Source of the DNA: Polyangiaceae bacterium
GTDB lineage: Bacteria > Myxococcota_A > Polyangia > Polyangiales > Polyangiaceae
Direction: 5' to 3'
Assembly: GCA_013361525.1 (NCBI GenBank)
Contig: JABFXY010000165.1
Location: 1 to 42,415, forward strand
DNA length: 42,415 nucleotides
Part shown: one piece after another, positions 23,642 through 35,500 of the stretch
Position numbering within the stretch: the stretch's first letter is position 1
How the letters are laid out: each line of letters begins with the position of its first letter
Position numbers and translations under genes: made by a program
Notes under the pieces: generated by a model
What the model saw: the letters and a program-made list of their open reading frames with translations, nothing else
Databases searched by the model: none
What the model was told of the DNA's origin: nothing

Positions 23642-25102
23642 GTGGGAACCTCGGCAGAAGCGCTCCTGTTCCACCGTGTCGCGGGTGACGTCGCGTCGCT
23701 CATCGAGCGAGGAGCGCTTCGCCCGGGTGATCGCCTCCCTTCGATCCGCCGCTTGAGCCGCGAGCGACGCGTGAGCATCGCGACGGTGCTCGCCGCATAC
23801 ACCAAGCTCGAGCACGACGGCCTCGTCGAGGCGCGCGCGAAGTCGGGGCATTTCGTCCGCCGCCCGGTCGAGCCGGTCATCATGCCGCCGCGCAAGCCGC
23901 GACTCGCGCTCGCGCCGGCGCGTGTGTCCGTCTCGTCGGGCGTCGCAGCGCTCGTGAACTCGATGCGCGACCCCGCCGTCGTCCCGCTCGGGGCCGCCGC
24001 CGTCGCGCCCGAGCTCTTGCCGATCCGCGCGCTCAATCGAATCCTCTCTTCGCTCGCACGGGAGCTCTCGACCGCGGGTGCCGCCTACGATCCGCCGCCG
24101 GGCCTTCAATCGCTTCGCCGCCAGCTCGCGCGCCGATCGCTCACGTGGGGCACCGCGCTCGACGAAGACGATTTCGTCACGACCATCGGCGCGATGGAGG
24201 CGCTGCACCTCGCATTGCGCGCGACCACCCGCCCGGGCGACGCCATTGCGATCGCCACGCCGACGTATTTCGGCCTATTGCAGCTCGCCGAGGAGATGAA
24301 CCTGCGGGTCATCGAGGTGCCGACCCATCCGGGCACCGGGCTCGATATCGACGCGCTGGAGGTCGTCCTCTCCCAGGCGCCGGTGAAAGCGTGCCTCGCC
24401 GTCACCACCTTCGATAACCCCCTCGGCGCATTGATGAGCGACGAGAACAAGAATCGCCTCGTGCGCCTCCTCGACAAACACGATTTGCCGCTCATCGAAG
24501 ACGACATCTATGGGGATTTGTCCTTCGACGGCTCGCGACCGCGCCCGGCGAAGGCGTTCGACCGCGACGGGCGCGTCTTGCTGTGCGGCTCGATCTCCAA
24601 GACGATGGCCGCGGGTTATCGCGTCGGCTGGATCTCCGCGGGGCGGTATCACGCGACGATCGAGCGGCTCAAGTTCTCGCAGAGCGTCTCGTCGCCGACG
24701 CTGATGCAAATGACGGTCGCCGAATACCTCGATAGCGGCGCCTACGATCGCCACCTTCGCCATTTGAGGGCCGCGCTCGCGTCACAGGTGCAACGTTATC
24801 GCGCCGCCATTGCGACGAGCTTTCCGCCCGGTACGTGGGTCTCCGAGCCAAAAGGCGGATTTGTCCTTTGGGTCGAGCTCCCGAGCGAAGTCAGCGCATT
24901 GAAGCTGCAATCCGAGGCGCTCGCGAACGGCATCGCCATCGCGCCTGGCCCGATCTTCAGCGCACGGCAGCGCTACTCCTCGAGCATTCGAATCACCTGT
25001 GGGACTCCCTGGTCAGCCCGGATGGAGCGCGCGATAAGCAAGTTGGGCGAGCTCGCGTACGCCGAGCTTCGCGGCGACATGCGCGCGGCCGCGGGTCGAT
25101 AG
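23642..25102 (+). CDS. MocR-type regulator (GntR HTH plus aminotransferase fold)
   Basis: This 486-residue transcription factor of the MocR/PdxR class has a GTG start. Residues of about 1-75 are a GntR winged helix-turn-helix (GALRPGDRLPSIRRLS, VSIATVLAAYTKLEHDGLVEAR). Residues of about 110-475 are a fold-type I aminotransferase domain that binds PLP. PLP contacts are visible: Asn259-Pro260 (TFDNPLG), Asp287 and Tyr290 (IEDDIYG), the Schiff-base Lys320 (CGSISKTMAAG) and Arg327 (GYRVGW). All key residues are kept, so it can bind PLP or an aminoacyl-PLP adduct as effector. It is divergent from the EamA exporter, and CTGTACC boxes between them suggest direct control. A GNAT acetyltransferase follows 7 bp downstream and is probably co-transcribed. 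Confidence 0.94.
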   Translation: MGTSAEALLFHRVAGDVASLIERGALRPGDRLPSIRRLSRERRVSIATVLAAYTKLEHDGLVEARAKSGHFVRRPVEPVIMPPRKPRLALAPARVSVSSGVAALVNSMRDPAVVPLGAAAVAPELLPIRALNRILSSLARELSTAGAAYDPPPGLQSLRRQLARRSLTWGTALDEDDFVTTIGAMEALHLALRATTRPGDAIAIATPTYFGLLQLAEEMNLRVIEVPTHPGTGLDIDALEVVLSQAPVKACLAVTTFDNPLGALMSDENKNRLVRLLDKHDLPLIEDDIYGDLSFDGSRPRPAKAFDRDGRVLLCGSISKTMAAGYRVGWISAGRYHATIERLKFSQSVSSPTLMQMTVAEYLDSGAYDRHLRHLRAALASQVQRYRAAIATSFPPGTWVSEPKGGFVLWVELPSEVSALKLQSEALANGIAIAPGPIFSARQRYSSSIRITCGTPWSARMERAISKLGELAYAELRGDMRAAAGR

Positions 25103-25109
25103 GCTTCTC

Positions 25110-25607
25110 ATGCTCATTCGCCCCGCGTGCCTCGAAGACGCCGACGCCATTGCCGAGGTGCAAGTCGCCTCGTGGCACGCCGCCTACCGCGGCTTGATGC
25201 CCGACGACATTCTTCGAAGCGTCACGTTCGAGGCGCGAAGCACGCGCTGGCGGTCGATCTTGTCCGTCGTGCCGCCGATGTCGCGAACCACGGTCGGCGT
25301 GCGCGACGATCGCGTCGTCGCGTTCGCCAGCGTCGGCGATAGCCGCGACGGCGACGGGATGGGTGAGGTCTGGGCGCTCTACGCGCACCCGACCGTGTGG
25401 AGCACCGGGGCAGGCCGCGCGCTCCTCGTCGAAGGCATCGTGCACCTCGGCGACCGCGGCTTCGACCGCATCATTCTTTGGGTGCTCGCGGGCAACGCGC
25501 GGGCGATTCGCTTTTACGAGGCGGCCGGCTTCCGCCTCGACGGCGCTGCGAAGACGGAAGACCGCCTGCCGCACCTGAGAATGCAGCGAGCCGTCAGACT
25601 CGACTGA
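25110..25607 (+). CDS. GNAT-family N-acetyltransferase
   Basis: This 165-residue acetyltransferase transfers acetyl from acetyl-CoA to an unknown amine. It begins with the family's typical MLIRPACLEDADAIAEVQ, includes ASWHAAYRGLMPDDIL, and has the acetyl-CoA loop region as VWALYAHPTVWSTGAGRALL (residues about 88-107; Q/R-x-x-G-x-G/A form TGAGRALL). The last motif LWVLAGNARAIRFYEAAGFRLDG is complete (partly quoted: NARAIRFYEAAGF). The gene starts 7 bp after the MocR regulator, so it is likely expressed with it. A regulator-acetyltransferase-exporter set would suit detoxification or export of an amine or amino acid, which is an inference. Confidence 0.93.
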   Translation: MLIRPACLEDADAIAEVQVASWHAAYRGLMPDDILRSVTFEARSTRWRSILSVVPPMSRTTVGVRDDRVVAFASVGDSRDGDGMGEVWALYAHPTVWSTGAGRALLVEGIVHLGDRGFDRIILWVLAGNARAIRFYEAAGFRLDGAAKTEDRLPHLRMQRAVRLD

Positions 25608-25651
25608 GCGAGGGCCTCAGTGCCTCTGCCTCTCAGCCCGAGCGCGAAGCC

Positions 25652-26551
25652 TCAGCCCCAAGGGCTCGGGCCGCCGAGGCCGTTCTTCGCGCGAAACGCC
25701 TCGTGAAGACGACGCACACCCGGCCACGGTGAGCCCTTGGCGATCGGCTTTCCGTCGATGCTCGAGATCGGCAAGAGCTCACGAATCGAGGACGTGATGA
25801 ACGCCTCGTCGGCCGTCGCGAAGTCCGCGGGCACCATCCGTCGCTCCTCCACCGTGAACCCGGCGGAAGCTGCGACCTCGAGCACCAAGCCGCGCGTGAT
25901 CCCCGGGAGGATCGTCTCCGTCGTCGGCGGCGTGACCAGTCGCGTTCCGTAGATCGCGAACACGTTCGTCGTCGTTCCCTCGATGACGTGGCCGTCGTGG
26001 CAAAGGATGAGCGCCTCGTGCGCGCCGCGCTCGTGCGCGTGACGAACGGCGAGCACGCTCTCGAGGTAGTTGCCGACCTTCGCGCCCTGCGCGGCATCAC
26101 TCGGGCGGAACGTCGCGTAGGTGATCACGCCGACGCCGTCGCGGTACATCGCGGGGGACGGTGCCTTCAGCGGCTGCAGGAACAGAACGCGGCGAGGCTC
26201 GGTCGCGCCTTCGGGATCGAGACCGAACGGCCCCTGCCCGCGCGTCACCATCTGCCGCACCGAAAGCTCGAGACCGCCGGAGGCACCCCGCGCTTCGTCG
26301 ACGAGGCGCCGAATCTCCGCCGTGAAGTCCGCGACCGAAAGCGGCAGCTCGAAGCCCATCTTCGCCGCCGAGCGCGCGAGCCGCTCGACGTGCGCCTCGA
26401 GGCGGAACGGCACACCGTCGTAGGTGCGCGTCGTGTCGAAGACGCTGTCGCCGAAAATGAAGCCGCGGTCGTAGACGGAGATGGTGGCGTGCTCGCGATC
26501 GACGATACGGCCGTCGATCGCGACGCTGCCTTGCCACGCTGCGGCGTTCAT
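25652..26551 (-). CDS. class IV PLP-dependent aminotransferase
   Basis: This 299-residue fold-type IV PLP enzyme is of the group containing branched-chain aminotransferase, D-amino-acid aminotransferase and aminodeoxychorismate lyase. Visible motifs are ISVYDRGFIFGDSVFDTTR (N-terminal signature), Arg59 region HVERLARSA, the Schiff-base Lys158 in AAQGAKVGNYLE, and Glu191 in HVIEGTTTNVF, the PLP ring-nitrogen partner. The final ITSSIRELLPI is typical too. The combination looks closest to BCAT/DAAT-like members; exact substrate is not decidable by eye. Its ATG overlaps the stop of the giant repeat-protein gene by 4 bp, so ribosomes finishing that 11 kb gene probably start this one. The gene is convergent with the GNAT gene, with a 44-bp gap. 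Confidence 0.92.
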   Translation of the reverse strand: MNAAAWQGSVAIDGRIVDREHATISVYDRGFIFGDSVFDTTRTYDGVPFRLEAHVERLARSAAKMGFELPLSVADFTAEIRRLVDEARGASGGLELSVRQMVTRGQGPFGLDPEGATEPRRVLFLQPLKAPSPAMYRDGVGVITYATFRPSDAAQGAKVGNYLESVLAVRHAHERGAHEALILCHDGHVIEGTTTNVFAIYGTRLVTPPTTETILPGITRGLVLEVAASAGFTVEERRMVPADFATADEAFITSSIRELLPISSIDGKPIAKGSPWPGVRRLHEAFRAKNGLGGPSPWG

Positions 26552-29500
26552 TTCTTGAGCTTCGCGATGAGGTCCTTGGCCTTCGCGAGGTTCTTGTCGT
26601 TGTCGAGCGCGCGCTCGGCCATCTGGATGGCCTTCTTCTCGTCGCCTTGGCGGTGGCTCACCTCACCGAGGTAGTAGAAGACCTCGGCCTTGCTGATCGC
26701 CGCGCCGTCGTCGAGACGCTGCATCAAGAGGGCCTTGAACGCCTTGCCGGCGCGGTCGACGTACGCCGCTGCCTGCTCGGCGTCCTGATCCGCGAGCTCG
26801 AGCGACAGCGTGCCGAGATCGCGAAGGACCGCGATGGACCCGGGATCGATCTTGAACGCGATGTCGAGCTCCGCGAGCGCCTTTTGACGATCGCCGTCGG
26901 CGAGGTACGCGCGCGCGAGACGGTGATGAATCGTCGCGACCTCCTTCGAGCGACGCCCGCCGTAAGACTCGACGATCTTCTGCAGCACGTCCGCGGCCTG
27001 TTTGCCCTTGCCCGACTCGCTGTACGCGTCGCAGAGGATGAGCAAGAGGTCGCGATCCTGCGGCGTGAGCTCGGACGCCTCTTGGAGGAGCTCCGCGGCG
27101 CGACCCGAGTTCGACAGCTTGGTTCGGAAGATGTCCGCCGCCGAACGAAGCAGCCGCACCTTGTCCGGCGTCTCCGTCGCGTGCCGCGCGTCACCGATCA
27201 GCAGATCGGCGAGCTTGTCGTACGACTTACGCTTCTCGTAGAGCGAGCGCAGCCGTCCGCGGATCTCTTCCTCACGCTCTTGGATCGCGAGACCCTTCTC
27301 GAGCGCGCGCTCGACGCCTTCGTCGTCACCGAGGGCCTCGAACATCGCAGCGAGCCGCTTCGCGGTGGCGATCGCTTCGTCGCCGCTCTCGAGCTCGAGG
27401 AGACGCTCGAGGTGCTTGGACGCCTCGCGCTTGTCGCCGCGCTTCTCTTGGATTCGCGCGAGGGCGACGAGCGCTCCCTTGTGGTTCGTGTCGCGCTCGA
27501 GGATCGCCGCGAACGTCGCGGCAGCCTTCTCGAGATCGCCGAGGCGCCCCTCCTGCACCTCGCCGAGGCGCAGGCGGTACGACAGCTCGCCGTCGAGATC
27601 GCCGCGGTCGCGCGCGATGCCGATCTGCTTCTCGAGGAGCTCGGCGAGATCGTCGTCCCGTCCGCTCTTCTCGAAGAGGCGCGAGAGGAACAGCGCCGCC
27701 TCGCGGTGAGCCGGATCGTCGTCGAGGATCGCATTGAGCTGATCGATCGCGTCGGTGGTCGCCTCGAGCTCGTCCGACACCCTGGCCGACTCGAGCCGGA
27801 GGGCAGCGCGCCGTCCGGGATCGTCTGCCACGTCGACGAGCCGTCCGAGGAGCTTCAACAGCTCCTTCTTCTTGCCCGTCTCGGCGTAGAGCTCACGCAG
27901 CGCGGTGCTCGCCTTTTCGTCGGTCGGCTCCTCTTCGAAGATTTGCTCGTAGAGGTCGACCGCCTGCGACGGATCCTTCAGCTCCGTCCGAGCAACCGCG
28001 GCCGCGTCGTGGCGCAAATCGCGCATCGACTCGACCGAGCCCGGAAGCTCGGTGCGGCGGACGAGCAGCTTGAACGTCTCCTGCGCGTCACCCGCCTTTC
28101 GGCGCACCTCGGTGAGCTCGGCGAGCGCCCACGCGTCCGCCTCGTCCGCCGCGATCATCTCGCGAAGGACGGCCTCGGCGAGCTCGCGATCGTCGAGCTG
28201 ATCTTGTGCGATCGCCTTCGCCTCTTTGCGAAGCTCGACCGCACCCGCCATGCCGTCCAACGCCGCGAGCCGGCGCAGCGTCGCGACCAGGTCCTTTTGG
28301 CGGCCGGGCGCGCGCTGGATCTGCTCGATGGCGCGGAGGATGACCTCGTTCTGCGAGTCGTGTTTCAGCGCCTCTTCGTAGTCGCGCTCGGCACCCGCGA
28401 GATCTGCGAGCTTGTCCTTGCGCCACGAAGCCGCGCGGTTCCACAGATCCGCCGCCGTCTCGTGCGGGAGGTCCGATTTCTCGGCCGAACCGTGCGCCAC
28501 AATCGCCTTCTCGAGCGCGCTTGCGGCCGAATCCCAACCGTTCACCATCGCAGCGACGCGCTCGACCTCGGCGAGGACGTCGCTGTCCGACGGATCGTCG
28601 TCGAGCGCGACCAAGAGCGAGTCGAGCGCCGCCTTCGGATCCCCCGCTTGGTCCTCGAGGACCCGCGCGAGATCGAGGCGGAGTCGAAGGCGATCCGACG
28701 GGCTCTCCGCGTGACCGATGCGCTTCTCGAACAGGCCTGCGAGGGCGCGATGGTCGGCCGCCTGGCGGTAGACCGACTCGAGCGTCTCGCTCACCTCTTC
28801 GAAGAGTGAGGCGTTCGCGGTGAGCTTCTCCAGCTCTTCGCGTGCGCCGGCGTGTGACGGCTTGTGCGTGAGCGCCGAGCGCAGCGACCCGAGACCAGCC
28901 GGCGGCTCCTGGAACTCGTGGATCTGGAGACGGCCCAGCCGGTAGTAGAGCTCCGCCTGCTCGTCGTCGTTGCCGAACGAGATGCGGCGCTCGAGGATAT
29001 CCGCGAGCTCGCGGTGGTTGCCGGAGCGCTCGTGGATGCGGTCGAGATCCGCGAGGATCTTCGGCTCGCTCTCGTCGCCGGTCGCTTGGTCGAGGGCGCG
29101 CGCGAAGGCCTTCGCCGCGCGGGCGTCGTCCTTGAGGCGTGTCTCGGCGGTCTGTCCGAGGCGAACGAACAGCGCGCGACCGACCGATGCATCGAGCGCG
29201 TTCGTCGCGCGCGCCTCGAGCGCGTCGGCATAGCGCTTGAAGCCTTCTTCCGGCGTCGCGGCCTTCTCGGCGAGACGCTCGATCTCGGCGTGAAGCGCCT
29301 CGTCCTCCGGCGTCTCTTCGAGCGCGCGAAGCAGCGCGGACTCGGCATCCTCGGGCTTCTGCAGCTCGAGATCCAAGACCTGCGCGATCTCCTTGAGAGA
29401 AGCCGCGCGTGCGTCGGGCTCGCTCAGCGCCTTGATGCGCAGCTCGAGGGCGGCCACGCGGTCCTCGTGACGTGCGGCGGTGCGCAAGACGGGCAAGAGC

Positions 29501-32500
29501 ACGTCCGTCGCTTCGAGCCGCAGATCGTCGTTGGACTCGGCGATCGCGCGGAGCGCCTTGAGCGCGTCCTCGTTGCCGGGCGCCTCGTCGAGGACGAGCC
29601 GGTATTGCTCGAGCGCGTCGACAGGCTGCTGGAGCTTGTCCTTGTAGAGATCGCCGATCGCGACGCGGAGCGCGGCGCGGTCGTTGACCGTTTCGGCGCG
29701 GCCCGCTTGCTCGCGCAGGTTCTCGAGGAGGTCCTCGTACATCTCTTCCGAGCGGAAGAGACGCTCGAGCGATTTGAGGGCGTTCGAGTCGCCGGCACGC
29801 GCCTCGAGCGCGGCCGTGTACGAGACGATCGCCTCGCGCGGGTTCTTGAGCGCCGTCTCCTGGCGATCGGCCGCCTTCATGCTGAGCTCGTAACGGAGGT
29901 CCGCCTCGTTCGCGCTCGCGAGCTCGACCCTGCGGGCATAGAGCTCGACGAGACGCTCGGACGCGTTCGCCTCTTCGTAGAGCGGGATGAGACGATCGAT
30001 CGTGAGCGCGAGCTCCGGCTCTAGCTCGAGCGCGCGCTCGTAGGCTTTGATGGCCGCGTCCCGGTCATCGAGCATCTCGGCCTGGATCTGCCCGAGACGT
30101 CGCAGCAGGTTCGCCGCTTCGATATCGGGCGCATCTTCCGCCTTCTTTTCGACGACGACGGTCACCTTCTCCCAGTCGCCGAGGAGAACCGCGAGCTCGT
30201 CGACCTGATCGAGGGGCTCGACCTCGCCGACCGAGATCTCCGCGAGGCGCTCGTAGGTGACGAGCGCGCTGCGCGGATCGTCGAGGTCGGCGTTGTAGGC
30301 GCGGCCGAGAACCGAGAGCAGCTCTCGGCGTGACACCTCGTCGTCGACGTGGGTGAGCGCGTGCTCGAGGCTCTTGGCGAACGGGGCGAAGCTCTTCAGA
30401 TCGCGCGCGAGCCGCTCGAGATCTTCGCGGACCTGCGTGTCCTCCGGGTCCGCGTCGAAGGCTTGTTGCATCGAGCGGAACGCCGACTCTTTGTCGCCGC
30501 CCTTCGTTTCGTAGAGCTGTGCGCGCTCACGCAAGATCTCCGCGCGCTGGTGCTTGTCGGTCGCGAGCCCGAGCTGCTGCTCGGTGAGCTCGACCTGCTT
30601 CGTCCAATCGTCGAGCTGCGCGTAGATCGGCTGCAGGATGCCGACGACGCGAGCCTTGTGCTCCTCGTCGCTCGTCAGCGCCTCGAGCTCCGCGATGGCC
30701 TCGCGATCGCCCTTCACCGACGTGACGATGGTCTCGAGCTCGTCGATGGCCGCCGACTTGTCGTCGAGCTTCGCGAGGTAGAGGCGCGCCAGCGCGAGCC
30801 GGTAGGGAGCACGCTGCTCCTCCGACGCGCCGCCGTCGATCCGCCGCTGGTAGTGGTCGCCGAGGTCGCGGTGACGCTCGAGCTTCTTGAAGAGCTCCGT
30901 CAGCCGATCGAGCGAGCGAACATCGTTCTGCTCGACGTCGAGAGCTGCGCGGTAGGTCTCGATCGCGTCGTCGTTGCGATCGAGCTCGCGCTCCTCGAGG
31001 TCCGCGATCGCGTGCAGGAGCTGGAGCTTCCCGTCGCCTTCGCGGTAGTCGAGCATCGCGCGCATCAAGTCGACGCGCTCGGCGTGACGCTTGCTCTGCA
31101 CGAGCAGCTTCTCGATCGCCGAGAACAGCTCCTCGCTCTCCGGCTCGAACGCGTGCGCTCGGCGGAGGAACTCGAGGGCCTTGTCGATGTCGCCGATCGA
31201 AGCAAACAGCTGGCCCGTTCGCTTCGACAGCTCGGCCGTGGTGTCGTCGTCGCTGTCGACCTTCGAGAGCTCGTTCGCGTAGATCTCGGCGAGCTTCTTC
31301 TCGGACGTCGATGCGCGCGCCAGGCGCTCGAGCTCGGACCAAACACCGCGGTCGCCGATGTCCTCGTGCAATAGGCGCGCGGTCGCGTCCATCGCGGCGC
31401 CGAAGTTCTCGAGCTGCTCTTCCTGGAGGGTCGCGAGGCGCTTCAGCAGGTCGATTCGCTGGGTCGGGTCCTGCGCGACCTCGAGGCGAGCCTCGAGGGT
31501 GCGCTGCACCTTTTTCCAAGCGCCTTGCTTCAGGTAGACCGGCTCGAGCATCTCGCCCGCGCGGGCGCGATCCTCGCCGCCGTCCTCGTCATCGCTCGCT
31601 AGCACGGCCTCGAGCTCGGCGATCGCATCGCCGTTCGACGGATCGTGCGCCAGCGCCTCTTCGAGCTCGTCGAAGGCGCGGGACGAATCGCCGAGCTTCT
31701 GGCGCGCGATCTTGGCGATCTTCACGCGAAGCGCGGCAGTACCCACCGCCTGCGGCTGGTCCAGCATGCGCTGGTACATGTCGACGAGATCCTGGAAGCG
31801 CTCTTGTTTCGTGTAGAGCTCTTCGAGCTGGCTCGTCGCCCGCGAATCCACGCTGATCTCGAGAGCTGCCTCGAGCCGCTCGATCGCCTGCGTCGGATCT
31901 TCGATCTTGTCGCGAAGGAGCTCCGCCTGGCGGAAGATGAGCCGCTTGCGCTCGTCGTCGTCGGACGCGACCTCTTCGCGCTTGCGAAGGATGTCGAGTA
32001 GCGACTTCGAGTCACCTTGCGCCTCGAACAACTGCTCGAGCGCGATCATCGCGCGACGCTCGTCGGGCCGTGCTTCGAGCGCCTTTTGGTAGTACTCGAT
32101 CGCGAGCTCGGGCTTTTCGAGCCGCTCTCGTGCGAGGTCACCCACGCGGAGAAACACCTCGAGCTGAACGTCGCCGTCGATGATGTCCGGCGCCACCTCT
32201 TGATAGAGCTGGCTCGTCTCTTCCCAGCGGCCGGTCGAAGCGGTGAGCCGCTCGAGCGTCTCGCGCTGGCGACCGATGCGCTCGTCTGCAGCCGACTCCT
32301 TGAAGGCGCGCCGCGCGTAGCCGTAGGCGCGCGCGGGATCACCGAGCGGGCCTTCGGCGGTCGCGAGCGCCTTCTCGAGCCGCTCGATACGCTCGGCCGA
32401 GCTGTCCGCGACCTCGGCCTCGATGTCGAGGACGCGCAGCAGCTTCTCTGCGTCACCGTCGGCCTCGTAGAGCGGATGCAGCACCTCGGCGACGTTTCGT

Positions 32501-35500
32501 CGCGCGTCCGGAAGGTCGAGCATCTGCTCGAGCGCCGAGCGCGTCGCATTGTCGGAGGGCTCGATGGCGAGCGCTTGTCGGTACGCTTCGAGCGCGCCGT
32601 CGAGATCGCCGAGGTGGAGGCGTCGGACGTCACCGAGCCTGCGGTGGAGCTTGATGCGGTCTGCTTCGTCGTCGGCGAGCGCGAGATCCGCGTCGATGAT
32701 CTCCGCGAGATCTTGGTGGCGATCGGCCTTCTCGTAGAGCTTCGCGAGGGCCGCGTGCGCCGCGCGGTCGGCGCCGAACGACTCGAGCACCGCGCGCCAC
32801 GCCTGCGTCGCCTCGGTCACGTCGTCGAGCGGGCCGGCGAGGATCTCCGCCGCCTTCACCATCGCGCGGCGACGCTCGTTGGAGTCGCTGGTGACTTCCT
32901 CGCGTTTGCGGAGGATGTCGACGAGCTCGCGGTTCTTGTTGTCGGCCTCGTAGAGCCGCTCGAGCGCCGCGAGCGCGAGCTCGTCGCTCGCGTCGTCCGC
33001 GAGCCGAGCGCGCCAAGCCTCGGTGGCCTTCGCGCGATCGTTGAGCATCTGCTCGTAGAGATCGCCGAGGCGTTCGTAGAGCGCCTTGCGCGCCTCGACC
33101 GACTCCTCGAGCTTGACCTCGATTTCGAGCGTCTCGGCGAGGGCCCCGTGCTTGCCGTTCTCGGCCTGAAGACGGGACAGCGCGCGCGCCGCCGGAACCA
33201 CGATCGAGACCTCGTCGGGATCGATCGCGAGCACCTTGCGGTACACCTCTTCCGCGCGCGTCGAGTCACCGAGCGACGTCTCGAGCAGGCTCGCGACGAG
33301 CATCATGATCTCGGCGCGAACGGCCTTCGACTCGGCGTTTTCGGCCGCGGTCGAGAGGACGGCGGCCACGCGATCTTGCTTCGCGAGGCGCTTGCCGATC
33401 TCGATGAACCGCTCCCGGACACCTTCGTCGTCCGGAACCAGCGGGACGAGCTGCGCGAGGGCTTCGAATGCACCCGCGTCGTCGTGGAGGCGCTCGTCTT
33501 TGAGCTCGCCGATCCTTCGAAGGAGCGTCTTTCGCTCTTCGTTGGACGGCGCACCCTCTTCAGCACCCGCCTCGACCGACGCCGGCAGCGACTCGAGCCG
33601 GATCTCGAGCATGCGCACGAGGCTTCGGATCTCGTCGCGGGCCTCGTAAACGCCCTCGAGCAAGCAGGCCGTGCGGAGCTTCAGGCTTCCGATCTCGAGC
33701 ATCCGCTCGGCGAGCTCCCGCGCGTCGGCGTCGTCATGACGCGTGCGAAGGATCTCTTCGATGTGCGAGAGCGCGCGATCGGGGACCAGGAGCTGCTCGA
33801 GGTAGAGGCGTCCGAGGTAGAGGCGAATGTCGACCGCTTCCTCCTCGATGGCTGTCTCGAGCCTGCGCTCGAGCAACGCCGCGAGGTCGCCGTAGCGCTC
33901 CTCGTCCTCGTAGAGCTTCTCGAGCGCGTCGAGTGACGACACGTAGAGCGGATCGATCTCGAGGATGCGCTCGTGGTACGCGATCGCCTTGGGCGGCATG
34001 CCGATCACCTCTTCGGCGATCATCGCGACCTCGTTCAAAAGCGCGATCTTCTGCGCGGGCTCTTCGGCGCCCTGCGCCGCCTGATCGAAGAGCTCTTCGA
34101 GCTCGCCCCAACGCTCGGCGCCCGTCAGGATCTGCTTCAGCCGCTCGAACGCCTTGTCGTTCGTCGGGTCCATCGCGAGGATGCGCTTCAGGTACGGAAG
34201 CGCACCGTCGGAGTCACCGAGCTGTTCGTCGTGCAGCGATGCCGCGCGATCGCAGAGCTCGAGCTCCACCTCGCGCGAGATGACGCGCGCCTCTTCGGGG
34301 TCGGTCGTGATGATGTGCGCGCGGTACGCCTCGGCGAGATCCGTCGGGCGTCCGGCGCGCGCGGAGAGATCGTGCGCGCGGTCCCAGAGCGACATCTCGC
34401 TCGGGAACTCGTTGAGCGCCGAGAGGGTAACGTCGAACGCAGCCCCGGGTGACGAGAGCTTCTTCTCTTCGACCTCGGCGAGGGAGACGAGCAGCTCGAG
34501 CCGCTGCTCCGGCTCGTCCGCCGTCTCGAGCATCACGCGGAGCATCGTCGCCTGACGGCGGAAGTCTCCGAGATCGAGGTACGCAGACTGGAGCGTGTTC
34601 GCGGCGCGTGCGCGGGTGGACGGATCCTCCACCAGGCGGGCCAGGATGCCGATCGCATCGGCGTCGCGCGGCCGAAGCGCAAGCGCGCGCTCCGCCGCCT
34701 CGAGCGCGTCGAGCGGACGCGCCAGGTGATCGATGTAGAGGAACGCGAGCTCGACCTCGCGCTGCGCCCGCGCCTCCCCTTCGGAGATATCGCGGTGACG
34801 CTCCACCACCTCGGCGGCCGTCGCGTAGTCTGCCTCGGCGAGGAGGAGTCGTGCGAGCGAACGGAGCGTCTCGGGCCGCTTCGGATCGATCTCCGAAGCC
34901 TTTTGGTAGAGCTTGATCGCGTCCTTCGGGTTACCGAAGACGTCCTCTTCGAGCGCTGCCCACTCTTCGTAGATGCGGGCCTTGTCGTCGTCGGTCGCGG
35001 CGCGAACACGCAGCTCGAACAGCCAGCGGAGGTCGTCCTTGCGCTCGGCGCCTCGAAGAAGCGCATCGAACTCACGGAGCGTCTCCTCGTCGGACGGATC
35101 GTCCTCGACGAGCTTCTTGTAGCTGACGACCGCTTCGTCGAGCCGGCCGAGCTCACGCGCATACGCGTTCGCGAGCTTGTTGCGCAGCTGGCGTTCATCC
35201 GCGGACGCGAGCGTGGCAGCCGACTTGCCCAACGAAAGGCGAGCCTCGACCGCTTCGACGAACGGTACCCACGACGACGCCGAGCGTGACGCTGCCTCGA
35301 GCGCGAGGAGGTTCTCCTCGTCGGGCTCGAGCTCGTAGGCCCTGCGCGCGTAGCCGAGCGCCGTCGCACGATCCGCGAGCGGACCGCCGGTCACGTTCGC
35401 GAGCTTCCGAAGCATCGCGACGCGCTCATCCTTCTCCTCGGCGACGCCGAGCAGGATTTCGTAGAGCGCCGGCAACCGTGCCCAACGCTCGTCCTTCTCG

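Noticed and set aside
25636..25671. 8-bp inverted repeat near the end of the aminotransferase gene
   Set aside because: One arm lies within the coding sequence and there is no T-run on either side; likely chance in GC-rich DNA.
26647..28809. 720-residue open frame on the plus strand inside the giant repeat gene
   Set aside because: Its translation is Arg/Leu/Glu-rich, lacks motifs and lies exactly antisense to the repeat gene; the repetitive codon bias of the real gene keeps the opposite frame open.
32017..33936. 639-residue plus-strand open frame inside the giant repeat gene
   Set aside because: Antisense shadow with the same Arg/Leu/Asp-rich character as the others; no ribosome site, no recognisable domain.
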